From UBA710 sp051656785 (lineage in GTDB: Bacteria; Bacillota_I; Bacilli_A; Mycoplasmatales; Metamycoplasmataceae), in the NCBI GenBank assembly GCA_051656785.1, contig JBOFJK010000003.1, positions 1-64,000 of the forward strand: 64,000 bases of DNA. Reading direction: 5' to 3'. The position numbers and the translations under genes were made by a program. The notes under the pieces were generated by a model, which saw only the letters and a list, made by a program, of their open reading frames with translations, made no database searches and was not told the DNA's origin. Shown one piece after another: positions 10,450 to 21,877 of the stretch (position 1 is the first letter of the stretch; every line of letters starts with the position of its first letter).

Positions 10450-12009
10450 ATGAGGAAAAGTGTACTTTCAACTGATATAAAAGTAATTCCATTCCCTTTT
10501 AATGGTAATGAAGATCAAAAAAAGAAACGAAATATTGAAATTAATATCTTCTTAGAATGATTAAAAACCTTCACCTCAGATTCTCAATTCTCTCACTTCC
10601 ATGACAATAAATATAAATTTTCATCATTAAAGATAAGATTTAAAAATTCTAATTTAGAAGAAATTGATTTTATATTTTATTTAAAATCTCCTACAAAAAA
10701 AACGTATATTCTAATAGAAGTTGAAAAAAGTTGATTCTCATCTAATAAAGAAATTTGAGATTCCATTAACTTTAAGGAAAGAAAAATGGAATATTTCATT
10801 GATATTATAAATTTTAAGAATCAATCAATCAATCACACATTTGAAATTAAAAAAGTTGTTATTATTAAAAAAGGTAACAAATTTTTCACCAATCAAGAAG
10901 CTATTAGTATTTTTGAAAGTTTAAAGACTAGTCACATTATTTGAGATCCTGAAAAAATTAGAGCTAAATTATTATCACTTCATAATAAATCAGTTCCCAT
11001 AAGTTTATCTGCAAACAATATTTTTGTAAATGAATATGAAGTATATGATGTTGTTAAGGAAAAATTAGCTCACATAATGGTAGATTTATTAACTAATGAA
11101 TCTTATCCTCAATTTACAATGATAAATGGTAATCCAGGTTCTGGTAAGACACTAATTGCTTTATTGCTTTATCGTGAGCTTAATGATAATGATAAAAAAG
11201 CAGCACTTTACTTTTTGACTGAAAAAACAATCATTGAATTAGTTTGGAATGATTCCACAATTAAATATAAACAAAACATTCTTTATGGTGATTTTGAATC
11301 AGCCAATTTTGATTGAAAAAAATTTAGTGAATTCGATTTCATTATTATTGATGAACAACAAAGATTGTATAAAAATCAAGCTACTAAATTCTTTAATTAT
11401 CTTAAGAAAGATTGTAGAGTTATTTTAATAGGTGATGATAATCAAAGAATAAATAATCCTAGAAATGAATTTCATATTCCAAAAAAAATAACATCAGAAT
11501 CATTCTTTTTAGACTCAACATTTCTTCGTTATTCAAGAGGTCATCTTAATTTTCTAGATGATTTAATTTTAAAAGGGAAATTATTACAAAAAAATTATCA
11601 TACTGAGATTAAGTTTGAATTTATCCATAATAGTAAAGATTATACTTTAATTATCAAACAACTAAAACAACTAGATGGGAATCTTTTAGTTAACAATTAT
11701 GAACCATATATTAATGAGACATCTAATGATGTTAATGTTGAGGAACCATTAACTTTTATGGGTGAAGAGTGTGATGTTATACTATTTAATTTAAGTGGAT
11801 TAGAAATAAAAAAAATAACTAAAACAATGATAAATTTTAAACCAAAAGTTTCTAAAACAGGATACATAGAAATTGATGATACATTAATAAAACAAGGTAT
11901 ATATTTTGGATTATCAAGAGCTACTCAAAGAGTTATCATTATTGGCACTAAAGAAATGAGCCCTTATTTTAAATATGCTTTTAATCTTTTGAATAAACAT
12001 TCTAAATAA
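10450..12009 (+). CDS. Second nuclease-like/DUF2075-type helicase fusion
   Basis: A 519-residue protein with the same two-part plan as the gene at 6844-8700 but highly diverged. The N-terminal part has EEIDFIFYLKS (Asp73) and YILIEVEKSW (Glu90, Glu92, Lys93), resembling a PD-(D/E)XK core in which the usual E-x-K is changed to E-V-E-K. The helicase part has Walker A GNPGSGKT (227-234), IIIDEQQRL (DEQQ 301-304) and IYFGLSRATQRVIIIG near the end. The start is the ATG after a weak AGGA. It is probably a DNA- or RNA-acting defence factor; nuclease activity is doubtful. A 42-residue Cys-pair protein follows. Confidence 0.78.
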
Positions 12010-12044
12010 AGGTATAATTATATATAGATTAGGTAAAGGTAATT

Positions 12045-12173
12045 ATGAGTATCAAAAAACGTAATGGACAAATACAAACACCTTTTAATGAGGTTTTGTA
12101 TAATAAATGTGAAACATGTAATATTTTAGATAACAAAAATCCTGTATGTGTTAGATGCTTGAGAGGTTTTTAA
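12045..12173 (+). CDS. 42-residue zinc-ribbon-like protein
   Basis: A tiny frame too short for routine gene calling: MSIKKRNGQI..., ending CVRCLRGF. It has two Cys pairs, Cys22-x2-Cys25 and Cys35-x2-Cys38, as in a minimal zinc ribbon. An AGG-rich stretch (aggtaaaggt) lies before the ATG. It starts 35 bases after the nuclease-helicase gene and is probably co-transcribed with it. Function unknown. Confidence 0.6.
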   Translation: MSIKKRNGQIQTPFNEVLYNKCETCNILDNKNPVCVRCLRGF

Positions 12174-12287
12174 TAAAAATGATATTAATTTAATTTTCAA
12201 TATATTTTAAAATACTATTTTATTGATATAAAATTTATATAATTCACTTTTAAATTCACTAGTGTTAAAACAATAGAAAGACAAAGT

Positions 12288-12971
12288 ATGTATAAAGATA
12301 ATGACAAGATAATGATAGGTAATATTGATTGCACTACTTATCAGGAAAAATTTAAAGTTAGAAGTATTACTCGTTATAAAAAACTATATGAAATTCTAAA
12401 ATCTAAAGGTTATGAAGTTAGTGATTTTAATGATTTAAATCATATCTTTAATCGTGATATTAGAATAAAATTAGAAGTATTAAAACATTTATTTTATATT
12501 GAGAATAGGCTAGCTGCAGAAATAGTTAATTTTTTACAAGATTCAGAAGAAAGTTTTATTGATTTAGTATGAGGTGCAAATGAATTCAAGAAAACTAATG
12601 ATGATTGATTAAATGATAAAATTTTAAAAATGAATGGTGAAATCTTAAATATTAGAAGGTATCATCAGTTCATTGATTTAACCACATTAGCAGATTTTTT
12701 AACATTTGGGAGTAAAATCCATTTATCTGAAATTCTAAGAAATTGTATTAAACTTCATAATAGTAATAAAGAACTAAAACTTTCATTCGAATTAAGTGAA
12801 TTAAAAATGTTCAAAAGATTTCGTAATAAAATATCTCACAATGAATTCATTTACGATGAAAATAAAGAAATAGTTATGAAATTATTTAACTCTTTGGAAA
12901 AATACATTACTAAAGATTTCACAGATAAATTTAATGAATTTTACAAATATGTTGATGAGCATTTTATTTAG
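12288..12971 (+). CDS. Abi-family (Abi_2/HEPN-like) protein
   Basis: A 227-residue all-helical protein like the AbiD/AbiF abortive-infection family. Near the end it carries RFRNKISHNEF: Arg179-Asn180-x3-His184 matches the R(N)xxxH catalytic signature of HEPN ribonucleases. The N-terminal half (YKKLYEILKSKGYEVSDF...IENRLAAEIVNFL) fits the family's first helical layer. Three TGA codons are Trp. It is separated from neighbours by 114 bases upstream and 314 downstream; a TATAAT at 12238-12243 is a possible -10. Known relatives stop translation on phage infection; this one may be such a toxin. Confidence 0.8.
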
Positions 12972-13285
12972 AACTATTATTGTATCCTTGAAAATCAACA
13001 TTTTACATTTACATATTCTAAATATATAAAATCAAGATATTTGATTATGATTTATTTCCCTCCTCATCACATCCATTATTTATTTTACTTCCTTCTTAAA
13101 TTGTCTTAATTCTCTAATATCTTTAATCTAAAATCATCTCTTATCTTTCAAAACTTGAAAATTCTAATCCTTTAAATTTGAAAATGTTTGGTAATAATAG
13201 ATTTAGAAAATCTAACAAATATGATATTGTCATTATTTATATATTTTAATGTTATAATTACTTAAAATTTTAGGAGGAAAAAACT
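12972..13285. other. Intergenic stretch with a promoter for the membrane protein
   Basis: The first 230 bases are pyrimidine-rich on the plus strand and show no coding frame or clear hairpin. TATAAT at 13253-13258, with TTGTCA 20 bases upstream (13227-13232), is the likely promoter of the gene at 13286. An AGGAGG precedes that ATG. Confidence 0.5.
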
Positions 13286-13630
13286 ATGCAAATTAAAGGA
13301 ATAATATCAATTGGAATAATCTCTCTTATTGCATCGATAATATCAGGAATTGCCCTTTTTTCATCCTTTAATTCAATAATTAATGAAGTTGAACAACCAC
13401 CTATTTCAGCATTTGTTTTCTTTGCCTTTGCCATTATATCAGGAATATTTGCCTTTATAGGATCTATTGCCATATTGGCCACAAACTTTGATAATAAGGC
13501 AGCAAATGATTCAAAAATTCTATGAGGTCTTTTATCATTATTTCTATTAGGCTGAATTGGAATAATTATTTTTGCTTGCAGTAATTTTCCAAAATCTTCA
13601 CCAAATACCTTGGAAAAAGATAATTTTTAA
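13286..13630 (+). CDS. Small three-helix membrane protein
   Basis: A 114-residue protein of unknown function with three hydrophobic segments (about 5-27, 43-65 and 83-101) and a short polar tail ending TLEKDNF. A strong AGGAGG sits at the right distance before the ATG. TGA codons at 13526 and 13553 encode Trp. It has its own promoter and is not obviously linked to the Abi gene upstream. No family recognised. Confidence 0.75.
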
Positions 13631-13686
13631 AATAAAAATAAATTTATAATCTAAAAATATTAATGGAACTAATTTTTCATTTGATT

Positions 13687-13692
13687 TACAAT
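13687..13692 (+). promoter_or_regulatory. -10 element close to the 54-residue Cys-rich gene
   Basis: TACAAT ends only 6 bases before the ATG at 13699 and there is no ribosome-binding site, so a leaderless transcript is likely. Confidence 0.4.
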
Positions 13693-13698
13693 TAAAGT

Positions 13699-13863
13699 AT
13701 GAAATGTTATGTATGTCAAAAAGAAACTAAAAATGAAGATCATGTTCTAGGTTGAGCAGTTCTTTGTAGTAGAGAATGTGAAAACAAACTATACAAAGAA
13801 GCTCATAATGATTTAGACTGTAAAAGTTGTGAAGATAAAGTGGAAATTCCTAAAACTAAATAA
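13699..13863 (+). CDS. 54-residue Cys-rich probable zinc protein
   Basis: MKCYVCQKETKN... contains three Cys pairs (3/6, 23/27, 41/44), as in small treble-clef or MYM-like zinc fingers. One TGA encodes Trp in HVLGWAV. The frame is open from ATG to TAA and its composition is protein-like. No ribosome-binding site is present; a -10-like hexamer lies just upstream. Function unknown. It is the second tiny Cys-pair protein at the edge of the defence-like island. Confidence 0.6.
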
Positions 13864-13968
13864 ATTTTTTATTATATAAATCAATAATATCAATAATTAT
13901 AAATAAAACACTTTTAAATTTTATTAATTTATTTGTTTATAAATACATTATAATTAATGATACAAATT

Positions 13969-14979
13969 ATGAAAACCCAACAATCTGGTGATGCTTCAAT
14001 GAATGCAAATGAAATAGAAAGTAGACTTTCTATTTTTATGATATTTTTAAAAGATTGAAAAAAAATTGCTTTATTATTTTTGGCAGCATTTTTTCATGCC
14101 TTCGGAACAGTTATTTTTTTAGTACAAGCAAATATTGTTCCTTCAGGTGTTTCATCAATCTCACAGACACTATTATATTTCTTTTCCAATTTAAGACCTT
14201 ATGTTACATTAATATACTTTGCTCTTAACGTTCCTTTGATTTTATTTTTTTGAAAAAAGATTAAGAAACAGTTCATTTTTCTCTCACTACTATTTATGCT
14301 ATTTAATGCATTATGAGGTTTTATTTTAGGTGAATATGGAAAACCCATTAGTAATCTATTTGTTATTATTAAAGATTGAGACATTAATTCAATAGATATT
14401 CCCAATTATTCGACATGACCAATCTTTGTTTATGTTTGTCTAGGTTTATTAATTAATTCAATTGCAGCAAGTGCGGCTTGAAAATTAGGTGCTTCAACAG
14501 GTGGGACAGATATTGTTGCTTATTATTTTTCAACAAAGAGTAAAAAAAATGTTGGCAATTTCTTGTGGATGATTTCAATATTATTATCATTTGGTTCAAT
14601 TATAGCTTTGTTTTTAGGGGGCAAATATGAAGCATTTTTTGGTATAAGAACTATTTGCTCAGTATTTTATATTTTATTAAGTTCCTTTATTATTAATAAT
14701 CTTTATCCAAAATATAAAAAAGTTCTTGTGAGAGTTGATTCAAAAAAATATCAAAAACTTGTAGTTGAACTGAATCAAAATTATTGTCATGCATTCAAAA
14801 TTGAAGAAAATGTTTCTGGATATACAAATCAAAAAAATTACACAATTGAAACAGTTATGTTGTTATTAGAATATAAAGATTTTAAAAAACAAATTTTATT
14901 AATTGATGAAAATGCTTGAATTACTAGAATGTCAATTGAAGATTTAAGTGGAAATTTTGACTACTCAAATGTAGAATAA
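13969..14979 (+). CDS. YitT/DUF2179-type membrane protein
   Basis: A 336-residue integral membrane protein of the YitT family, whose transport role is not established. It has a short polar N-terminus and about six hydrophobic segments, including LLFLAAFFHAFGTVIFL and a motif KLGASTGGTDIVAYYFS typical of the family. A C-terminal soluble DUF2179-like domain starts near residue 250. TATAAT (13949-13954) lies 14 bases before the ATG and there is no Shine-Dalgarno sequence. It converges on rpiB with 11 bases between the ends. Confidence 0.88.
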
Positions 14980-14990
14980 TTACTATTTAT

Positions 14991-15422
14991 CTAATTATCT
15001 AATTCTTCGAGTCTTGAAATGTGACGACCACCTTCAAATTCATTTTCAACAAATGTTTTAATCATTTCAATTACTTGATCAATTGGTAGTTGTCTCCCGC
15101 CAAATAACAGAATATTTGCATTGTTATGAATCCTTGCAAATTTAGCATCTTCAACTGAAGTTATTCTAGCACCTCTTATGCCTTTAAATCTATTGACAGC
15201 AATACTTATTCCAATTCCTGTCCCGCAAACCCCTATACCTATGGTGTTTTTTTCTTTTAAAACTTCTAATGCTAGCTTTTTCCCATATTTTGCATAAGAA
15301 ACTGACTCGCCTTCACAACTACAACCTAAATCCTTAACTTCAAAATCTTCAGATTCCAAATAATTCTTAATTTTACTTTTTAGTCCATATCCACCATGGT
15401 CACCTGATAATATAAATTTCAT
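14991..15422 (-). CDS. rpiB: Ribose-5-phosphate isomerase B
   Basis: Interconverts ribose 5-phosphate and ribulose 5-phosphate in the pentose phosphate pathway. It has 143 residues, the usual RpiB size, starting MKFILSGDHGGYGLK. The active-site Cys lies in GIGVCGTGIGISI, followed by NRFKGIRGAR and the HNNANILLFGGR phosphate-binding stretch. Its ATG overlaps the stop of the upstream tsaC-like gene by one base, so the two are translated together. Confidence 0.96.
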   Translation of the reverse strand: MKFILSGDHGGYGLKSKIKNYLESEDFEVKDLGCSCEGESVSYAKYGKKLALEVLKEKNTIGIGVCGTGIGISIAVNRFKGIRGARITSVEDAKFARIHNNANILLFGGRQLPIDQVIEMIKTFVENEFEGGRHISRLEELDN

Positions 15423-15883
15423 TATCTTAATTTCCTTCCATTTGCAATATCAATAATTGAAGATGCAACATTTGTTCCATAACCAAAATTATATACTTTA
15501 TTTATAGTGGGGAACATTTTTTTAGCTTCTTCAAGAGTCTTGCAATCTTTTTCACCTGAAATATTAGCGGAAGTTAGAAAGAATGGCCCTTCTTCAATAA
15601 TAAGGCTCAAAAGTTCCTCATTATTTGGCATACGATATGCATTACCATTGATAATAAGAGTTGTAGGGCCTGGTCAGTATTTATTGATATATTTTAATGC
15701 ATTATCATCTAATTTTTCAAGTTTCTTAAGCTGATTAATTGAACCAATTACAATTACAATTTTTTTATCAATTGTTCTTTTTTTTAATTCATATATTTTA
15801 TTTAGATTTTTATCATTAATTTTTGAACCAATACCAATTAAAGTATCTGTAGTTGTAATGAATATTTCATCTTTTTTTAACAT
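15422..15883 (-). CDS. tsaC: Sua5/YrdC/TsaC-type threonylcarbamoyl-AMP synthase
   Basis: Makes threonylcarbamoyl-AMP for the t6A37 modification of ANN-decoding tRNAs. It is short (153 residues), the single-domain TsaC form. Family features: TTTDTLIGIGSKI, IYELKKR, PGPTTLIIN and FLTSANISGE. One TGA (15632-15634) is the Trp of KYWPGPTT. A TATAAT lies 7 bases before the ATG, with no ribosome-binding site. It precedes rpiB with a 1-base overlap. Confidence 0.9.
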
Positions 15884-15890
15884 AATTTTA

Positions 15891-15896
15891 ATTATA
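15891..15896 (-). promoter_or_regulatory. -10 element of tsaC-rpiB
   Basis: TATAAT on the minus strand, 7 bases upstream of the tsaC ATG. A start point about 7 bases downstream of it would fall at the ATG itself, predicting a leaderless message. Confidence 0.5.
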
Positions 15897-15921
15897 TCAT
15901 ATTATTAGATTGGAGATAGTT

Positions 15922-16152
15922 ATGCAATTAGATTTACATGGATATAATATTGAAGCTGCTACATCTACAATTATGATGGCATTTCTCTCTTTTTTAAATG
16001 ATGAATATGCTACAGAATTAATGGTAATAACTGGCAAAGGAACACAAGCAATGAAAATTACATTTCTTAATTTGATTGATCAGGAAAATGACTTATTTTA
16101 TGAAGAAATAAATGGTGGAGGATCATTTATTGTTAAAAAGTATCAATACTAA
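15922..16152 (+). CDS. Stand-alone Smr-domain protein
   Basis: A 76-residue protein that is just an Smr domain, as found at the end of MutS2: MQLDLHGYNIEAA (DLHG motif) and ITGKGTQAMK (TGKG loop). Smr domains act as nicking nucleases or bind nucleic acid. A GGAG sits before this ATG, which is preferred over the in-frame ATG 12 bases earlier. It precedes uvrA. Confidence 0.8.
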   Translation: MQLDLHGYNIEAATSTIMMAFLSFLNDEYATELMVITGKGTQAMKITFLNLIDQENDLFYEEINGGGSFIVKKYQY

Positions 16153-16173
16153 ATAATTAATTTAAAATTACAT

Positions 16174-16179
16174 TATAAT
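16174..16179 (+). promoter_or_regulatory. -10 element of uvrA
   Basis: TATAAT ends 8 bases before the uvrA ATG and no Shine-Dalgarno sequence is present, predicting a leaderless uvrA-hprK-lgt-trxB transcript. Confidence 0.5.
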
Positions 16180-16187
16180 TAGTAAAT

Positions 16188-19025
16188 ATGAATTATGAAG
16201 GAAAAGATTACATTATTATAAAGGGTGCTAGAGAAAATAATTTAAAGCATATTGATTTAGTTATTCCTAAAAATAAATTAGTTGTTTTTACAGGGCTATC
16301 AGGTAGTGGTAAATCATCACTAGCTTTTAATACTATTTATGAAGAAGGAAGAAGAAGATATATTGATTCTCTTTCATCATATGCTCGTCAATTTCTAGGT
16401 GGAACAAAGAAACCGGATGTTGATTCAATTGAAGGTCTTTCTCCTGCCATAAGTATTGAACAAAAAACTACTCATAATAATCCAAGATCTACTGTAGGTA
16501 CAATTACAGAAATTTATGATTATTTAAGACTTCTTTTTGCAAGACTTGGAAAACCATTTTGCCCTAAACATAATATTGAAATATCTTCACAGAATTTAAA
16601 AGATATTTTGGATTCTGTAATGAAACATGAAGAAGGGTCAAAATTAATGATTCTTTCACCAATATTAAATAATGCAAAAGGTGAAAATCAAAAGCTTATT
16701 GAAAAACTTAAAAGAGAAGGATTTTTAAGAATTAAAGTTAATGATGAATTGCTAAATTTAGATGATGAAATATCCTTGCCTAAAAATAAGAGATATGATT
16801 TGGAAATAGTAGTTGATAGAATTGTTTTATCAAGTGATACTAGAGATAGAGTTTCTGAGGCTATTGTTATTGCTTTAGAATATTCTAAGGGTTTAGTTAA
16901 TGTCGAAATTGTCGGGAAACCAAAGGAAACATATTCACAATTATATTCATGTATTTATAAAGATTTTGAAATGCCAATAATTGAACCAAAACTTTTTTCA
17001 TTTAATAGTCCATCTGGAATGTGTCAAACATGTAAGGGAATAGGTTTAATGTTAAGGCCCGATATTGATTTATTAATTCCTAATAAAACTTTATCTATTA
17101 ATCAAGGCGCAATTGAATTTAGTGGATTTGCACCTGCTGAAGGATTGGATTGACAAGAATTTGATGCATTATTAAATCACTATAAAATTAATAAAGATAT
17201 GCCAATTGAAGATTTACCAAAAGAAGATTTAGAAATTATTAAATATGGTTCAGTAGAAGAGATTTCTTACTCACTTAAATCAAGAACAAACGCATATAAA
17301 AAATTCAATACAATTGAAGGATTGTTTACAAAACTCGATAGAAGATATTTAGACACCACTAGTGATGATGTTCGAGAATACTACAGAAAGAAAATGTCAG
17401 AAATTAGATGTCATACTTGCAAGGGGATGAGACTAAATCAGTACGCACTTGCTGTGAGAATAAATGAAATAAATATTAATAATTTTGTTAATTTTTCAAT
17501 TAATGAAGCTATTGGAAAATTAGTATCATTTGAATTTACTGAAACAGAACAAAAAATTTCAATTTCAATATTAAATGAATTAAGTAATAGATTAACTTTT
17601 TTAAGTGATGTTGGTTTAGATTATTTAACATTAAATAGAACTGCTGAAACACTTTCTGGAGGAGAGGCACAAAGAATTCGTCTAGCAACTCAAATAGGTT
17701 CAAAGTTGGTTGGAGTATTGTATGTTCTAGATGAACCATCAATTGGATTACATCAAAGTGATAATGACAAACTTATTAAAACTTTAAAACATATGGTTGA
17801 AATTGGAAATACATTAATTGTTGTTGAACATGATGAAGAAACTATCGCAAGTGCTGATTTTATTGTTGATATAGGTCCACTTGCAGGTAATGAAGGCGGA
17901 GAAATTATTGGTGCTGGAACATTACAAGAAATTATGGAGAATAAGAATTCTATCACTGGTAAATATTTATCAAAAGAATTACAAATTGTTACACCTAAAT
18001 CTCGTAGAAGTGGTAATGGGAAAGTTCTTGAAATTATTGGTGCTAATGAAAATAATTTAAGAGATATTGATGTTAAGTTTCCATTAGGAAAATTGATTGC
18101 TGTAACTGGTGTTTCTGGTAGTGGTAAATCAACTTTAATCAATCAAGTTTTAATTAAAACTCTTAAAAAAGAATTAACTAAAAATTATCACATTAAACAT
18201 GATCATTATAAGAAAATAAATGGTATTCATAATATAGATAAAATTGTAAAAGTATCACAATCTCCTATTGGTAGAACTCCGAGATCTAACCCTGCCACTT
18301 ATACATCTGTATTTGATGACATTAGAGCAGTCTTTACTTCAGTTGAATTAGCAAGAGCTAGAGGATATGAAAAAGGAAGATTTTCTTTTAACGTTAAAGG
18401 TGGAAGATGTGAAAAATGTAGTGGAGATGGATCACTAAAAATTGAAATGCATTTCTTACCTGATGTTTATGTTGTTTGTGATTACTGTGAAGGCAAAAAA
18501 TACAACATTGAAACACTAGAAGTTAAATATAAAGGTAAAAATATTGCAGATGTTTTAGAAATGAGTGTTAAAGAAGCACTTAAATTCTTTATTTCAAAAC
18601 CAAAAATTAGAGATAAACTAAAAATCCTTCAAGAGGTAGGGTTAGGTTATATCAAACTAGGTCAAAATGCTACCACTCTTTCGGGTGGAGAAGCACAGAG
18701 AATTAAGTTATCCACCCATCTTCAAAAAACAGCAACAGGAAAAACAATTTATATTCTTGATGAACCTACTACAGGATTACATACATATGATATTCAAAAT
18801 TTATTAAACATTCTAAATAGAATTGTTGATAAAGGCGATACAGTTGTTGTTATTGAGCATAGTTTAGATGTAATTAAATGTAGTGATTATATTATTGATC
18901 TTGGTCCTGGTGGTGGAAATAAAGGTGGTAAAGTGGTTGTAAGTGGCACCCCTGAGCAAGTAATAAAAAATAAGGATTCATTAACTGGGAAGTATTTGAA
19001 AAAGGTAATGGACAGTGAAAAGTAA
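16188..19025 (+). CDS. uvrA: Excinuclease ABC subunit A
   Basis: DNA-damage sensor of nucleotide excision repair; it loads UvrB at lesions. It has 945 residues, the full family length. The first ATPase site has GLSGSGKSSLAF (36-47), the second GVSGSGKSTLINQ; both ABC signatures (LSGGEAQRIRLA and LSGGEAQRIKLS) and Walker B motifs are intact. Zinc-binding Cys pairs are present (CQTC, CHTC, CEKC...CDYC). One TGA (17151) is Trp. It is the first gene of a tight cluster; hprK begins inside its last codons. Confidence 0.98.
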
Positions 19026-19965
19026 AAGAGAATCTAAACCAAAAATTAATGTTTTTGAATTATGCCAAGAAAATAAATTAGAAGTAGTAAATGAAGCAAA
19101 TATAAAATCTTGAGCAAATATTATGAGACCTGCAATAAATCGAACAGGTCTAGAATTAAAAGGGTATTTTTATAGTGAAGATTGTGTCTCTCAAAATATT
19201 ATTGGATGAGGAACGAGTGAATCTAAATGAATGTCAACTATTTCAAGTAAAGAAAGAATCAATGCACTTACAACCCTTATTTCTAAAAAACCACCTTTAA
19301 TAATTTGTTCTTCAGGTGTTAGAGAAGAAAATAGAAATTTGATAATTAGAATTGCCTCTGAATATGGAGTACCAGTTGTTTTATCTGATATTGCCTTATC
19401 ATCCCTTACAACAACTATAGGTGTTTATTTAGCAGAAAAATTTGCTCAAACTGAATTTGTTCATGGTTCCTTAATAATTATTAATGGAATTGGAGTGATG
19501 ATTATTGGTCCAAGTGGAGTTGGTAAATCAGAAGTAATTCTTGAACTTGTTCAAAAAAATCATATTTTTGTTTCCGATGATGCTATTCATATCAAAAGAA
19601 TAGGTAATGATTTTATTGGTTATTCTCCCGAAATAACAAAAGATATTTTGGAAGCTAGAGGACTTGGATTATTAGATATTAGATCTACTTATGGGGATCG
19701 CTCAATTAGATCTAAAACCAATATTGATTTAGTTATTGAGTTAAACCAAACCAATGATATTATTGAATATGATAGAATTGGTGATAAAAATCTATCATAT
19801 TCAATATTAGGTGGTAAAATTAATAAAATAAATATTCCTGTTAAAGCTGGAAGAAGTGTTTCATCACTGGTTGTTGCAGCTGTTAACCTATATGTTTCTA
19901 AACAAAATGGAATAGATGCATTAAAAATTATTGAGGAAAGAAGTAGGATGAATGGAAAATTTTAA
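19015..19965 (+). CDS. hprK: HPr kinase/phosphorylase
   Basis: Phosphorylates HPr of the sugar phosphotransferase system on Ser46 and removes that phosphate. It has 316 residues. The start is GTG at 19015-19017, with AAGGT 8 bases upstream; it overlaps uvrA by 11 bases. It shows P-loop GPSGVGKSE, the following VSDDAI, and the HprK signature ILEARGLGLLDIR. The N-terminal domain is shorter and more diverged than the kinase core. Confidence 0.96.
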
Positions 19966-20866
19966 TCAATCAACTAATATCGGTTATGTTCAAGGTGTTC
20001 CTATTGAGAGTTTCATTCCTTTATATCCATTTTGTATTGTTGTTGGAATGATAGTTTCAATTTTGACAGTTGCTTATTTTTGAAGAAAAGAAGGTTATCC
20101 AATTGAACTCCTTCTCAAAATAATCATCATAACAATTCCTTCGGCAATTATTGGTGCTAGATTATTTTTTGTTTTTGAAAGATTAATTTACAATCCAGAA
20201 AATCCCTTTCCAGGTTCCCATTGGTATGCCATATGAGAAGGTGGTCTTTCAATTCATGGTGGTGTAATACTTCCTGCAATCTTTAATTTAATATTTGTTA
20301 GAAGGCATAGAAATATCCTTGACATTAGAAAAACTTTAGGAATGATTTTGCCAACTGTTTTAATTGGTCAAGCAATAGGTAGATGAGGAAATTTTGCTAA
20401 TCATGAAGTTTATGGAAAAATAGTTGATGAATGGGAAGTTTCATGATTGGGACCATTTATCTCATCAAATATGTATATTGCCGACTCTGCAGGAGCCGCC
20501 CCTGCATTTAGAGTTCCATTATTCTTATATGAATCCATTTCATCAATTATTGGTTACATTGTAATTGTTTGAGTTCTTCTAAATTTTGGTTTAGTAAAAC
20601 CTGGTGTACCTGCTGCATTATATTTAATTTGATATGGAATTACAAGAACGGCCATGGAGCCACTTCGTGAAGAGTCATACGCTTTCTATACAATCCTTTC
20701 AGTAATCTCAATTATCATGGGATGTATTATAGGAATTTATTTCCATTTCCAATCCTTCAAAATATACAATATTGAAATAATTGGACGAACAAGAAATTAT
20801 ATTTCTAAAAATCAATCAAAACCACAACAATTAGTTGTTACAGGAAAGAGATGGATTAATGAGTAA
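19952..20866 (+). CDS. lgt: Prolipoprotein diacylglyceryl transferase
   Basis: Membrane enzyme that attaches diacylglycerol to the lipobox Cys of prolipoproteins, needed for the lipoproteins in this window. It has 304 residues and about seven hydrophobic segments. Motifs: EGGLSIHGG (with the essential His) and the Lgt signature GRWGNFANHEVYG. The ATG overlaps the end of hprK by 14 bases, and AGGAT gives a weak ribosome-binding site. Ends within the trxB start. Confidence 0.96.
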
Positions 20867-21779
20867 TCAAACTATCTATGACTTAATTGTTATCGGATCA
20901 GGACCAGCAGGTATGAATTGTGCTCTTTATGCTGCTAGAGCTAATTTAAAAGTTCTAATTGTTGAAAAAGGTGCACCTGGCGGTAAAATAACAACAACCT
21001 TTAGGGTAGAGAATTGAATTGGTGATGAATCAATTTCTGGCGCCAAATTATCATTAAGAATGTTAAAACATACTAAAGAAGTAGGTGTTGAACATAAATA
21101 TGGAAATGTTGTAAAAATTGAATCAATTTCTGAATTTAATAAATCTGTTATTTTAAAAGATAATATTGTTCTTAAATCTAAATCAATAGTTATTGCTTCA
21201 GGAACAATAAATAGAATTCCTGAAGAAATCAAAGGCATTAGAGAATATGAAAATAAGGGTGTATCTTATTGTGTTATATGTGATGGACCTTTTAATAAAG
21301 GAAAACCTGCTGCAATAATCGGTGGTGGAAACAGTGCCATTGAAGAATCAATATATTTATCATCAATTGCTAGTGAAGTAAATATCTTTGTTAAAGATGA
21401 TAAATTAATTGCAGAAAAATCTATTATTGAAGATGTTAAAAAAATTAAGAACATTAAAATATATTTCAATTCTTCAATTAAAAAATTGATTGGTAATCCA
21501 GTACTTGAAGAAATTATTGTCGATATAAATGGCAAAGAAGAAAAAATGAAAATTAATGCCTTATTTCCATATATTGGCTTCCTACCTGCTAATTCTTTTG
21601 CCTCACATTTAGATATTTTCAATGAAAGAGGTTTCATAATCACAAATGAAAATATGGAAACTAAAGAAAAAGGAATATATGCAATTGGTGATATTCGAGT
21701 AAAAAATATAAGACAGATAGTTACAGCGGCCTCTGATGGAGCTATTGCTGGTAAGTCTTTAGGAAATAAAATTAAATAA
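20859..21779 (+). CDS. trxB: Thioredoxin-disulfide reductase
   Basis: FAD/NADPH enzyme that reduces thioredoxin. It has 306 residues. FAD-binding GSGPAGMNCALYAAR, NADPH-binding IGGGNSAIEES and a C-terminal AIGDIR...QIVTAASDGAIAG are present. The redox site reads CVICDG, a variant of the common CATCDG with both Cys kept. The start follows AGGAAAGAG inside lgt (8-base overlap). Last gene of the uvrA-hprK-lgt-trxB cluster. Confidence 0.96.
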
Positions 21780-21877
21780 AATGAAGCTTAAATGCCAATT
21801 TTAATTTATAATTAAAAGATATTTATTGGTCATTTTACTAATTTATAAGTCTTGACAATAAATAAAGGACGGAATAT

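Noticed and set aside
18708..18716. DnaA-box-like ttatccacc
   Set aside because: It is a single site inside the uvrA coding region, without an origin-like context.
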